From positions 1 through 52,535 of the forward strand of contig JAEZJQ010000061.1 of NCBI GenBank assembly GCA_023436305.1: DNA of 52,535 nt, in the 5' to 3' direction. This document shows positions 43,180 through 50,877 of this stretch, piece by piece. Every line of letters begins with the position of its first letter. Positions within the stretch are counted from its first letter, which is position 1. The notes under the pieces were generated by a model that was not told where the DNA came from, searched no databases, and worked only from the letters and a program-made list of their open reading frames with translations. This stretch comes from Bacillota bacterium (GTDB lineage Bacteria > Bacillota > UBA4882 > UBA8346). Position numbers and translations under genes: made by a program.

Positions 43180-44262
43180 TTATTCACCCGCCCTCGTGAT
43201 GGTCCCACCACCCACTAACAGATCCCCCTGGTAAAAAACCACAGCTTGGCCCGGGGTTATCGCCCGTTGCGGTGATTGAAAAATGACTTCCACCTCTCCG
43301 GAGTTCCATGGTTTAACTAAAGCCGGGGTGGCTTTGGCGCTATAACGAATTTTAGCCTCTATCTCCATGGGCTGATCCAAACCGGGAATGGCGATCCAGT
43401 TCATATTGGACGCAATTAGCCGGTTGGCAAACACAATGTCGTTTTCGCCTACAATCACTTCATTGGTTACCGGATCGATGGCGGTGACATATAACGGAGT
43501 TCCGGTGGCGATACCGAGCCCTTTGCGCTGCCCGATGGTATAATGGATAATTCCATCGTGTTTACCGAGGACATGGCCGTCGGAATGACGAATCAGTCCG
43601 GGATGGGCGGAACCGGGGCGATATTCCTCAATAAATCGAGCGTAATCCTGGTCCGGCACAAAACAAATCTCCTGGCTATCAGGTTTATCAGCTACCGTTA
43701 ACCCCAAAGCCGCCGCTTTCTCGCGGATGAAGCTCTTGGTATAATTGCCAAGTGGAAAAAGACTTCTGGAAATTTGATCCTGGGTTAAACCATACAGCAC
43801 ATAACTCTGATCCTTGGCGGTATCCAGCCCCTTCTTCAAAATCCAGCGTTTCGAACCGGGTTCCCGCTCCCTTCGAACATAATGACCGGTTGCCATAAAA
43901 CTTGCATCCAAAGAAATTGCCTTCTCCAAGAGTTTGCGAAACTTCAAATTATGGTTACAAACGATACAGGGATTCGGGGTCCGGCCCTGGATATATTCAG
44001 CTGCAAAATAATCGATGACGGTTTCCCGAAATGAAGACTGGAAGTTCAAAACATAATAAGGGATGCCCAACTTGTTGGCAACCGCCCGGGCATCCTCTAC
44101 CGCGCCTAACGAACAACAGCCTCCCTCAACTTCCTCCGTACCCGGAAGATCGGAGGGCCAAATCTGCATGGTGACTCCGATTACCTCATATCCCTCTTCC
44201 AGCAGCAAGGCGGCCGCTACCGAACTATCCACCCCGCCACTCATGGCCATTACGACTCGCAT
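43180..44262 (-). CDS. mnmA: tRNA-specific 2-thiouridylase
   Basis: 360 residues. PP-loop MSGGVDSSVAA at 7-17, GVTMQIWP and CCSLGAVEDA near 49-58, NPCIVCNHNLKF with a catalytic cysteine near 99-106, GHYVRRE, SQEICFVPD with the second cysteine near 200, and TIGQRKGLGI. MnmA adds sulfur to U34 of tRNA-Lys, -Glu and -Gln, taking it from a cysteine desulfurase; nifS upstream supplies that activity. AAAGGAG precedes ATG 44262. Same gene pair (nifS-mnmA) as yrvO-trmU in Bacillus. Confidence 0.97.
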   Translation of the reverse strand: MRVVMAMSGGVDSSVAAALLLEEGYEVIGVTMQIWPSDLPGTEEVEGGCCSLGAVEDARAVANKLGIPYYVLNFQSSFRETVIDYFAAEYIQGRTPNPCIVCNHNLKFRKLLEKAISLDASFMATGHYVRREREPGSKRWILKKGLDTAKDQSYVLYGLTQDQISRSLFPLGNYTKSFIREKAAALGLTVADKPDSQEICFVPDQDYARFIEEYRPGSAHPGLIRHSDGHVLGKHDGIIHYTIGQRKGLGIATGTPLYVTAIDPVTNEVIVGENDIVFANRLIASNMNWIAIPGLDQPMEIEAKIRYSAKATPALVKPWNSGEVEVIFQSPQRAITPGQAVVFYQGDLLVGGGTITRAGE

Positions 44263-44356
44263 GATGTCTCCTTTATATTGAAGTATGAGATTTTTTGAAG
44301 AGTGAAAGGTGAAATAAAAACGAATTCAAAATGAAGGATGACGAGTTTAACTCTGT

Positions 44357-44446
44357 TTCATCCTTCAAACTTTACTCTTCTATTGTAATATTAAATCTTT
44401 CATCTTCATTATTCAATCTTTAATCTTCACACTTCAAGCTTCTCAC
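44357..44446. repeat. heptanucleotide repeat array between nifU and mnmA
   Basis: About twelve seven-base units on the plus strand, such as TTCAAAC, TTTACTC, TTAAATC, TTTCATC, TTCATTA, TTCAATC, TTTAATC, TTCACAC, TTCAAGC and TTCTCAC. One phase slip lies near 44390. The array runs into the last seven codons of nifU. A few more units (44283-44316) sit against the mnmA start. Confidence 0.75.
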
Positions 44447-44822
44447 TTCCACTTGCTTTTTGTTGATTCCGGTAATCTTCGATGGCCTTGTGCAGCGCAT
44501 CGGCAGCCAGGTTGGAACAATGCATTTTCTGGGGCGGCAGGCCATCCAAGGCTTCGGCCACTGCTTGATTAGTAACTTGCAAAGCCTCTTCGATGGTTTT
44601 CCCTTTGACGATTTCGGTAACCATGCTACTGGTGGCAATGGCAGCCCCACAACCGAAAGTTTTAAACTTCACATCTTCAATCCGGCCATCTTTTACTTTG
44701 AGAAAGATTTTCATGATATCGCCGCATACAGCGTTGCCAACTTCACCCACACCGTCAGCTTCGTAAATTTCACCGACGTTCCGGGGGTTTTGAAAGTGTT
44801 CCATTACCTTGTCAGTGTACAT
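44427..44822 (-). CDS. nifU: Fe-S cluster assembly scaffold NifU/IscU-like
   Basis: 131 residues, standard IscU-type. Three ligand cysteines are visible: AVCGDIM, FGCGAAIA and KMHCSNLA, with the conserved Asp after the first (CGD). N-terminus MYTDKVMEHFQNPRNVGE is typical of the clostridial type. It builds 2Fe-2S/4Fe-4S clusters with sulfur from NifS. AAGGAG lies eight bases before ATG 44822, inside the end of nifS (19-base overlap). Its last codons (SGSEKLEV) are formed by the heptad repeat, so the C-terminus may have been replaced. Confidence 0.95.
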   Translation of the reverse strand: MYTDKVMEHFQNPRNVGEIYEADGVGEVGNAVCGDIMKIFLKVKDGRIEDVKFKTFGCGAAIATSSMVTEIVKGKTIEEALQVTNQAVAEALDGLPPQKMHCSNLAADALHKAIEDYRNQQKASGSEKLEV

Positions 44823-46003
44823 GTTTGACACTCCTTCCGGCTTGAATTATATAACGGAGACATATCGCGTAGTTTGTTCACAATCTCCGGCAAAACTTCC
44901 AGTACATAATCAATCTCTTCCTTGGTATTGGATTTTCCAATGGTCAGCCGCAAGGAACCGTGGGCAATTTCATGGCAGATCCCCATTCCCAGTAAAACAT
45001 GGGATGGTTCCAGGGAGCCGGAGGTGCAAGCCGAGCCGCTGGAAGCGGCAATCCCTTTAAGATCCAGGTTCAACAGCAGGGACTCGCCTTCAATAAATTC
45101 GAAGCTAAAGTTGACATTCCCCGGCAGTCGTTGGGTCCGGTGCCCGTTTAAGCGAACATGTTCGAATTTTTCCAATACCTTATCGATTAAATAATCCCGC
45201 AATTCAGTGATCCTTGGCTGATTTTCCGCCAAATGTTCATTGGCCAGTTGTAATGCTTTAGCCAGTCCAACGATCCCGGCTACATTTTCGGTGCCTGCCC
45301 GGCGGTTCCTCTCCTGGGCGCCGCCGTGAATGACGGGCGCTAATTTGACCCCTTTCCGGACATATAAGGCGCCAACTCCTTTGGGTCCGTAAAATTTGTG
45401 CGCCGCCATGGACAGCATATCCACCGAAAGTTCCTTGACATTTACTGGAATGGAGCCTACTGATTGCACTGCGTCGGTGTGGAACAGAATTTTGCGTTCC
45501 CTCAATATCCGTCCGATCTCGGCGATAGGCTGAATGGTGCCGACCTCGTTGTTGGCGTGCATTATCGAAACCAAAATCGTCTGGTCGGTTAATCGATTGA
45601 TTAAATCATTTACATTGACCAAACCATCAGCATCTACCGGCAGATACGTTACCTTAAACCCCTCTTTTTCTAAAAAATGCGTCGTGTCATACACCGCGTG
45701 GTGTTCGATAGCCGTAGTGATGATATGGCTGCCCCGCTCCCGGTTAGCCAAAGCCACTCCCTTGATGGCCAGATTGTCACTCTCCGAACCGCCCCCTGTA
45801 AAAATAATCTCCTGGGGGCCATCTGCGCCAATTTCTTTCGCCACAATTGCCCGGGCGTCTTCCACCGCCTTACGGGTGTCCCGGCCAAAAGAATGAATGC
45901 TGGAAGGATTCCCGAAATATTCAGTCAAGTACGGGAGCATTTTCTCTAACACTTGCGGGTCGAGGGGGGTGGTGGCCGCGTGATCCAGGTAAATTCTTTT
46001 CAT
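44804..46003 (-). CDS. nifS: cysteine desulfurase NifS/IscS-like
   Basis: 399 residues. PLP enzyme that removes sulfur from cysteine. Motifs: YLDHAATTPLDP at the start, SESDNLA, AAHKFYGPKG with the PLP lysine near 205, HGGAQERNRRAGTENV, and SGSACTSGSLEPSHVL with the catalytic cysteine near 325. The C-terminus ends in SRKECQTCTLTR, slightly unusual. It supplies nifU and mnmA downstream. It is driven by a strong promoter with an inverted repeat just upstream. Unlike Bacillus and many clostridia, no Rrf2-type regulator gene is adjacent. Confidence 0.97.
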   Translation of the reverse strand: MKRIYLDHAATTPLDPQVLEKMLPYLTEYFGNPSSIHSFGRDTRKAVEDARAIVAKEIGADGPQEIIFTGGGSESDNLAIKGVALANRERGSHIITTAIEHHAVYDTTHFLEKEGFKVTYLPVDADGLVNVNDLINRLTDQTILVSIMHANNEVGTIQPIAEIGRILRERKILFHTDAVQSVGSIPVNVKELSVDMLSMAAHKFYGPKGVGALYVRKGVKLAPVIHGGAQERNRRAGTENVAGIVGLAKALQLANEHLAENQPRITELRDYLIDKVLEKFEHVRLNGHRTQRLPGNVNFSFEFIEGESLLLNLDLKGIAASSGSACTSGSLEPSHVLLGMGICHEIAHGSLRLTIGKSNTKEEIDYVLEVLPEIVNKLRDMSPLYNSSRKECQTCTLTR

Positions 46004-46041
46004 GGCAAACGCTCCTATCTTAATATTGAATCTTGAATAAT

Positions 46042-46102
46042 AATTCCTATCTATTTACTAGGATTTCATATTTATAGTACCATATCACTCTATTCTTGTC
46101 AA
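46042..46102 (-). promoter_or_regulatory. promoter of nifS-nifU-mnmA with inverted repeat (Rrf2-like operator candidate)
   Basis: Minus strand: -35 TTGACA (46102-46097), 17-base spacer, -10 TACTAT (46079-46074). Downstream of the -10, AATCC(T)A-type halves TCCTA (46045-46049) and TAGGA (46059-46063) make an inverted repeat about where transcription starts (AATTCCTA/TAGGATTT). Position and shape suit a repressor such as CymR/IscR, though no such gene is adjacent. Three GAATCTT-type heptads lie at 46021-46041. Confidence 0.6.
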
Positions 46103-46207
46103 TAATTAATATGGTTAAATTTTAATTTTATTAAATTAAAGACCGGAATTAGTTTCCTTAATAGTAATATGTGTCCGGAGGGGTTAAAAAATACAATCAT
46201 TGAGTTT

Positions 46208-47272
46208 CTAAACGCTTTCTCCCTGATAAATCTTCCCTACATACGGCGATGTCATCAGACCCAATAAACTCCAATAATTCGGCAAAAAAGACACAATCTC
46301 CCCCACCTTCACCGGTCTCCGGCTCGCCATCACTAAATAATCACTGCTGCCACCCATCACCGTTAAATCCGGATCCAATGGTTTCAACCCCGTCAAGGGT
46401 GTATCCTGATGCCCCAGATTTAACAACAGCCGTTGGCCTGGTTCTTTTACCGGAATGGCGGGCACCCGTCCAAAAGCGTCCAAACCCACTTCCCCGTCCG
46501 GAAAGGCCGGTTTGTATTGGGATTGAATGACTTCTGCCTCCACGACAAAAGCATCATTGTATAAATCAGGCAAGTTACTCCCGATTAAAGTCTCCCGGCC
46601 TAGCAAGATCCCTTCTCCAATTCGCAAATGATTGATTCTTTCGGGGAGCCGTCCTTCATACAGCAGCCCTAAACTGCTGGAATTTCCGCCGGAAATGTAT
46701 CGTATGGGCAGTTGATATTCTTTCGTTAAGCAATCCGCCAGCGTAACTAATTGCTCCAATTTCGATTCACTGGGCTTCAGCCCGGCAAAGCAGGAGAAAT
46801 TAGTGCCTAAACCGATGATTTTAAGATTTTTAAAGTTCCGGCATTGCTGTCCCAATTCCAAAATATCGGTTTTGGAGACTCCCTCGCGCAGATCACCCAG
46901 ATCCACCATTAAAAACACTTCATGGCCTTTCGATCCCGAAAAAAGATTCAGTGCTTGGAGTAATTCAATTTCGGAGTTCAAACTCTGGTGGGCATAATAA
47001 ACCACTTGCTTCAATTGGCTGAAGGCTGGCAAGCGCAATAACATTTTCCGAACCGGGTCCGGGGCTTTGATTTTTTGCAGGTTCTCAAGCCGTGAATCGC
47101 CAATCCATCGTAAACCGGCCTCAATTAATCGATTGGTAATCCGGACATCCCCGGCAATTCCTTTTAGAACCCCGGTAATGGTAATCCCGGCTTGATAAGT
47201 ACGTTCGGAAATGCGTTGAAAATTGGCGACAATTTTTTCGATGTCGATTAAAATCCGGGGGAAATGGCTCAT
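46208..47272 (-). CDS. alanine/ornithine racemase-family PLP enzyme
   Basis: 354 residues with the fold III (alanine racemase) barrel. PLP lysine in TGVLKGIAGD near 34, DLGDLREGV near 145, FSCFAGLKPS, and YISGGNSSSLGLLYEG near 192-207. C-terminal beta domain with the catalytic tyrosine is less clear. The closest named group is clostridial ornithine racemase, so the substrate may be Orn, Ala or another amino acid; do not assume D-alanine production. It overlaps the rarA stop by four bases and is probably co-translated with it. Confidence 0.82.
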   Translation of the reverse strand: MSHFPRILIDIEKIVANFQRISERTYQAGITITGVLKGIAGDVRITNRLIEAGLRWIGDSRLENLQKIKAPDPVRKMLLRLPAFSQLKQVVYYAHQSLNSEIELLQALNLFSGSKGHEVFLMVDLGDLREGVSKTDILELGQQCRNFKNLKIIGLGTNFSCFAGLKPSESKLEQLVTLADCLTKEYQLPIRYISGGNSSSLGLLYEGRLPERINHLRIGEGILLGRETLIGSNLPDLYNDAFVVEAEVIQSQYKPAFPDGEVGLDAFGRVPAIPVKEPGQRLLLNLGHQDTPLTGLKPLDPDLTVMGGSSDYLVMASRRPVKVGEIVSFLPNYWSLLGLMTSPYVGKIYQGESV

Positions 47273-48603
47273 TCTTCCACCAAGCCTTTCGTCTTCTTTA
47301 AGTAATCTTGAATTTTTCCCTCGTATCCCCGATCCGTGGGCCGGTAGTACCTTTTTCCCCGCAAATTCGGGGGTAAATATTCTTGCGATATATAACCCTC
47401 CGGATAATCGTGGGGATATAGATATCCCGCTCCATCCCCCAGCTTTTTACTGGCCTGGGTATGGGAAGAGTCCCGTAAATGGACCGGTACCATCTGATTT
47501 TCAAAGGATTGCACATCGGCCATGGCCTGATGGATGGCCTGACAACTGGCATTGGATTTTGGGGCGGTGGCGATATATATGGCGGCCTGGGCCATGGGAA
47601 TTTGGGCCTCGGGCAGTCCCACCATCTCCAATGCCTGGGCGGCGGCGGTAGCTACCAATAACGCCTGAGGATCGGCGTTACCCACATCTTCGGCGGCATG
47701 GATGATCATCCGCCGGGCGATGAATTTGGGATCTTCCCCGGCAGTCAGCATTCGGGCCAAATAATAGACGGCGGCGTCCGGGTCCGATCCCCGCATGGAT
47801 TTGATAAACGCGGAAATGGTATCGTAATGGGCCTGTCCATCCTTGTCATACAACAAGGGACGTTTTTGGACACAGTCACTAATTACCGCCACCGTCAGCA
47901 TGCGAATCCCGGTGTCAGGGTCAGGCGCGGTGGTCAGGGTGGCCAGTTCCAGCGCGTTTAAAACGATTCGGGCATCTCCATTGGATAGGTTAACCAAATG
48001 TTCCAAAGCATCCGGGGCCAATTCCACATGATAATCGGCCAGACCCCGCTCCTGATCGCTAAGCGCACCGAGGATAATCTGTTTTAAATGTTCCGCAGAC
48101 AGTGGAGCCATCCGAAAGATCATGCTCCGGGACACCAGGGGAGAATTGACCTCGTACAATGGATTTTCGGTGGTGGCGCCGATCATTAAAATAGTCCCTT
48201 CCTCCACCGCCGGCAGCAACGCATCTTGCTGGGATTTATTGAAACGATGAATCTCATCCACAAACAACATGGTCTTTTGCTGATAAAAATTATAACGTTC
48301 CTTGGCCTCGCCGATTACCCGCCGGATATCCGCCACCCCCGCCGTGACCGCGTTCAGCCGCTCAAAATGGGAACGGGTGGTACCCGCGATGATCTCCGCC
48401 AGGGTAGTTTTGCCGGTACCGGGTGGGCCATAAAAAATCATGGAGTTCAGCCGGTCTGACTCAATTGCCCGCCTAAGCAACCGCCCTTCCCCCACAATCT
48501 CCTCTTGCCCCACGAACTCACTCAAGTTACGCGGCCGCATCCGCGCCGCCAAAGGCGCTTCCTTTTGCCGGTTCTGGTCCGCACTGTTTGAGAACAAATC
48601 CAT
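47269..48603 (-). CDS. rarA: replication-associated recombination protein A (MgsA/RarA AAA ATPase)
   Basis: 444 residues. LAARMRPRNLSEFVGQEEIVG at the start, Walker A FYGPPGTGKTTLAEII near 55-70, VDEIHRFNKSQQDALLP Walker B/motif near 112-128, GATTENP sensor, then C-terminal tetramerisation/MgsA domain with DGDPDAAVYYLARML-like (here SDPDAAVYYLARML). It acts at stalled replication forks. Start: GGAG is eight bases before ATG 48603, so GTG 48612 is less likely. Bacillus yrvN lies in the same neighbourhood upstream of nifS/mnmA. Confidence 0.96.
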   Translation of the reverse strand: MDLFSNSADQNRQKEAPLAARMRPRNLSEFVGQEEIVGEGRLLRRAIESDRLNSMIFYGPPGTGKTTLAEIIAGTTRSHFERLNAVTAGVADIRRVIGEAKERYNFYQQKTMLFVDEIHRFNKSQQDALLPAVEEGTILMIGATTENPLYEVNSPLVSRSMIFRMAPLSAEHLKQIILGALSDQERGLADYHVELAPDALEHLVNLSNGDARIVLNALELATLTTAPDPDTGIRMLTVAVISDCVQKRPLLYDKDGQAHYDTISAFIKSMRGSDPDAAVYYLARMLTAGEDPKFIARRMIIHAAEDVGNADPQALLVATAAAQALEMVGLPEAQIPMAQAAIYIATAPKSNASCQAIHQAMADVQSFENQMVPVHLRDSSHTQASKKLGDGAGYLYPHDYPEGYISQEYLPPNLRGKRYYRPTDRGYEGKIQDYLKKTKGLVEE

Positions 48604-48726
48604 ACCGAACACTCCAATCTTAATTCTGTTGATAGTCTATTTTTTACCAAAAAGCCAATTATCCTGCTTCGATTTAGAAAATAAAATGGTTACCAACCGT
48701 TTCCGGTCGTCTTCCAGGATATTTTT

Positions 48727-48735
48727 TGCTATAAT
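48727..48735 (+). promoter_or_regulatory. extended -10 promoter of the SleB-type gene
   Basis: TG-C-TATAAT (TG at 48727-48728, TATAAT at 48730-48735) without a clear -35 box. Leader about 35 bases. Upstream bases ATTTTTTGC are identical to those before the flavodoxin promoter. Confidence 0.6.
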
Positions 48736-48772
48736 TCGATTTACAAACTATTGATAGAAAGGAGCTTTTGCC

Positions 48773-49414
48773 ATGACTTATCAAAAAATCGTTCATAAAT
48801 CCATTGTCTATCTATTGATCGCTTGCTTATTATTCAATACCGGCATAAGCGGCCTGATATCGATGATGGATGTAACGGAAAAAACAAGGAAGCCAAATAT
48901 AGTGAAAATCAAAACGAACCCGAAAGATCAAACTCGGGCTGTAGTTAACAATCCGCAATTATATCAGGCTAACCGGCTAACGACTGCCCAAAACCGGAAT
49001 TACCAATCAAATACTCAAAGGTCTCAACCGGTAAACTCCGGCAATACCGCTTTACCGGTTAATGGTACCCAATATCAGATTCTGGTCCGGGTAATCCATG
49101 CCGAAGCCGGTGGTGAACCGCTAAAGGGCCAGGTGGCGGTGGCGGCGGTATTATTAAACCGGATTCGATCGGGTAGATTCCCGAAAAGTATTTCGGCCAA
49201 CGTGTTCCGAAACGGTGAATTCGAGTCGGTATCCAACGGGTATATCTGGAGCGAACCGACAGCTTCCGCTTACAAGGCTGCCAAACTCGCTTTGCAAGGA
49301 TGGGATCCGACTTATGGGGCGTTATACTTTTACAATCCTGCGAAGACTTATTCAAGCTGGATCTGGAGCCGGCCCATCCATACCCGGATTGGAAATCATT
49401 ATTTTGCCGGGTAA
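48773..49414 (+). CDS. SleB/CwlJ-family cell-wall hydrolase
   Basis: 213 residues. An N-terminal hydrophobic segment (about 9-27) serves as signal or anchor. A Gln/Asn-rich linker (60-95) follows. The hydrolase-2 domain occupies 105-213: RVIHAEAGGEPLKGQVAVAAVLLNRI with the catalytic Glu, GEFESVSNG, and ALYFYNPAKT. The family cleaves peptidoglycan, in spores the cortex; a vegetative role is equally possible. AAAGGAG precedes the ATG. It is convergent to the secreted unknown gene and ends at a strong hairpin. Confidence 0.9.
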   Translation: MTYQKIVHKSIVYLLIACLLFNTGISGLISMMDVTEKTRKPNIVKIKTNPKDQTRAVVNNPQLYQANRLTTAQNRNYQSNTQRSQPVNSGNTALPVNGTQYQILVRVIHAEAGGEPLKGQVAVAAVLLNRIRSGRFPKSISANVFRNGEFESVSNGYIWSEPTASAYKAAKLALQGWDPTYGALYFYNPAKTYSSWIWSRPIHTRIGNHYFAG

Positions 49415-49424
49415 GGTTTTATAA

Positions 49425-49467
49425 AAAAAATCAGGGTTTTCCCAAGGATGGGGGAACCCTGATTTTT
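49425..49467 (+). terminator. intrinsic terminator after the SleB-type gene
   Basis: Long stem AAAATCAGGGTT-TCCC pairs with GGGG-AACCCTGATTTT around a short loop, followed by TTTAG. The stem can act in both directions, given the A-rich side on the plus strand. Confidence 0.85.
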
Positions 49468-49554
49468 AGTAACGATAATACTTTCAATCCCGGCAGGTGA
49501 AAAAAAGCCACTTGATTGAGACAATCAAAGCGGCCCGGTTGAACGAATCCAATT

Positions 49555-50238
49555 TTACGATCGGGGCGCCGAAATTCTCATCATCTCCACTTTCCCTTCC
49601 GGGCTCACCAGAAAGCGCGTGACCTCCCCGGATTGCTTCCGGTAATCCAACTGCCAGCGATCATAATTATAACTAATCCCGGTTAAGTTCCCAGGGTCGA
49701 AGGATTGGAACCTTGCCCAGGTTTCAGCGGCGGTTTTGGCCGCATTCATAGTATTAATCTCCCCGGAGGTTATGGTTCCGGCGCCACTGAAATCCTTCCA
49801 GGCGTATTTTTGGGAAAAGCCGGCAATTTGAGCGGGCAGTTCCATTTCGCCGTCCTTGAGGGAAAGGGTCACCCGATAAGGGCCGGGAACCTTGTATTTC
49901 ACGATATTATCGGCCATAAATTCAAGCTCCAGCATGGTGTTTTTGGGTGACCATTGAAAAGGGACCACGGTGGTGGCCAGCGCTATCCAGTGCCCGTTCT
50001 TCATTCCCTCCAAATTCCCGGAAACCAGGAAATCCCCTTCCCGATAAGCTTTGATCTCCAATCGAAACTTCAGCGACTCCGCTTTCCGGTCCTCATCGGC
50101 ATCAACCAGATTAAATGTCCCGGGCACTCCCAACTCCACCTGTTGATCCAGGACTACATCGGTGGGTTCGGCGATACTGGGGATTAATACGGCCATAAAA
50201 ATGATGATAAACACCACAAAAATCAATATTTTTTTCAT
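49555..50238 (-). CDS. exported protein of unknown function
   Basis: 227 residues. A clear signal peptide (KKILIFVVFIIIFMAVLIPSIA) precedes a beta-rich region with LGVPGTFNLVDADEDRKAESLKFRLEI, WSPKNTMLELEFMADNIVKYKVPGPYRVTLSL. The C-terminal part (SYNYDRWQLDYRKQSGEVTRFLVSPEGKVEMM) looks like a PepSY-type repeat, weakly. No enzyme motif is visible. GGAG lies about ten bases before ATG. It is separated by 170 bases from the CBM25 protein gene upstream; joint function is unproven. Confidence 0.6.
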   Translation of the reverse strand: MKKILIFVVFIIIFMAVLIPSIAEPTDVVLDQQVELGVPGTFNLVDADEDRKAESLKFRLEIKAYREGDFLVSGNLEGMKNGHWIALATTVVPFQWSPKNTMLELEFMADNIVKYKVPGPYRVTLSLKDGEMELPAQIAGFSQKYAWKDFSGAGTITSGEINTMNAAKTAAETWARFQSFDPGNLTGISYNYDRWQLDYRKQSGEVTRFLVSPEGKVEMMRISAPRS

Positions 50239-50408
50239 AAAAAAATCACTCCATATAGTAGTTGTGGAGTAATTTCGGTTTTCGGCCTGACAATCCTTTA
50301 TGTAATATTCGCCAACGATGCCAAAGGTTTAATTCGCCAACACCTGCATTCGGCCAATAGGCTTTACCATGGAATCCGGAGTCCCCGCTTCAAACTTTCC
50401 AAGAAATC

Positions 50409-50759
50409 TTATATGAGCACCTGTTCGTCCTCCCGTTCCCGGCCATGCACCTGATAAGACCAGTTTCTACCTTGATTATTATCCCAGTTTTGGGCGTCAT
50501 CCCGGAAACAAAAATTCAGATTCGCCGGTTCATCCACTTGAATAGTCACCGCCCAGCCGCCGTCCCTGGTTTTTTTCATCGGGACATCCAGGACCTTTTC
50601 CCAGCTCTCGGAACCGAAACCGGCATGAAGGTATATTTTACCGGAGGCTGATTCGGCTAGAGCTCCTTTATACTTAATTTTTAGTTCATCTCCCAAAGTG
50701 ATCGGCACCGGATCCAAATAAATTCCATCGACAACTTCTTCCATTTTTTTGCGGGGCAT
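50409..50759 (-). CDS. stand-alone CBM25-type carbohydrate-binding protein
   Basis: 116 residues. LHAGFGSESWEKVLDVPM and WAVTIQVDEPANLNFCFRDDAQNWDNNQGRNW fit the CBM25/53 starch-binding pattern, including the aromatic residues. There is no signal peptide and no catalytic domain, so it may bind cytoplasmic glycogen or act as a regulator. GGAGGT precedes ATG 50759. No glycogen gene is in the window. Confidence 0.75.
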   Translation of the reverse strand: MPRKKMEEVVDGIYLDPVPITLGDELKIKYKGALAESASGKIYLHAGFGSESWEKVLDVPMKKTRDGGWAVTIQVDEPANLNFCFRDDAQNWDNNQGRNWSYQVHGREREDEQVLI

Positions 50760-50877
50760 AACTTTTACCTCCTTGAATGATTTTATTGAACAAGGATAGT
50801 ATACCCTGGAAGCGGTTTCCGAAATCCATATCTTTCATATAATTTTGTCGCGAACTTGGAAAACGATTATTGTCCGA

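Noticed and set aside
44357..44446. CRISPR-like array
   Set aside because: Unit length is seven with no constant spacers, so it is a simple tandem repeat.
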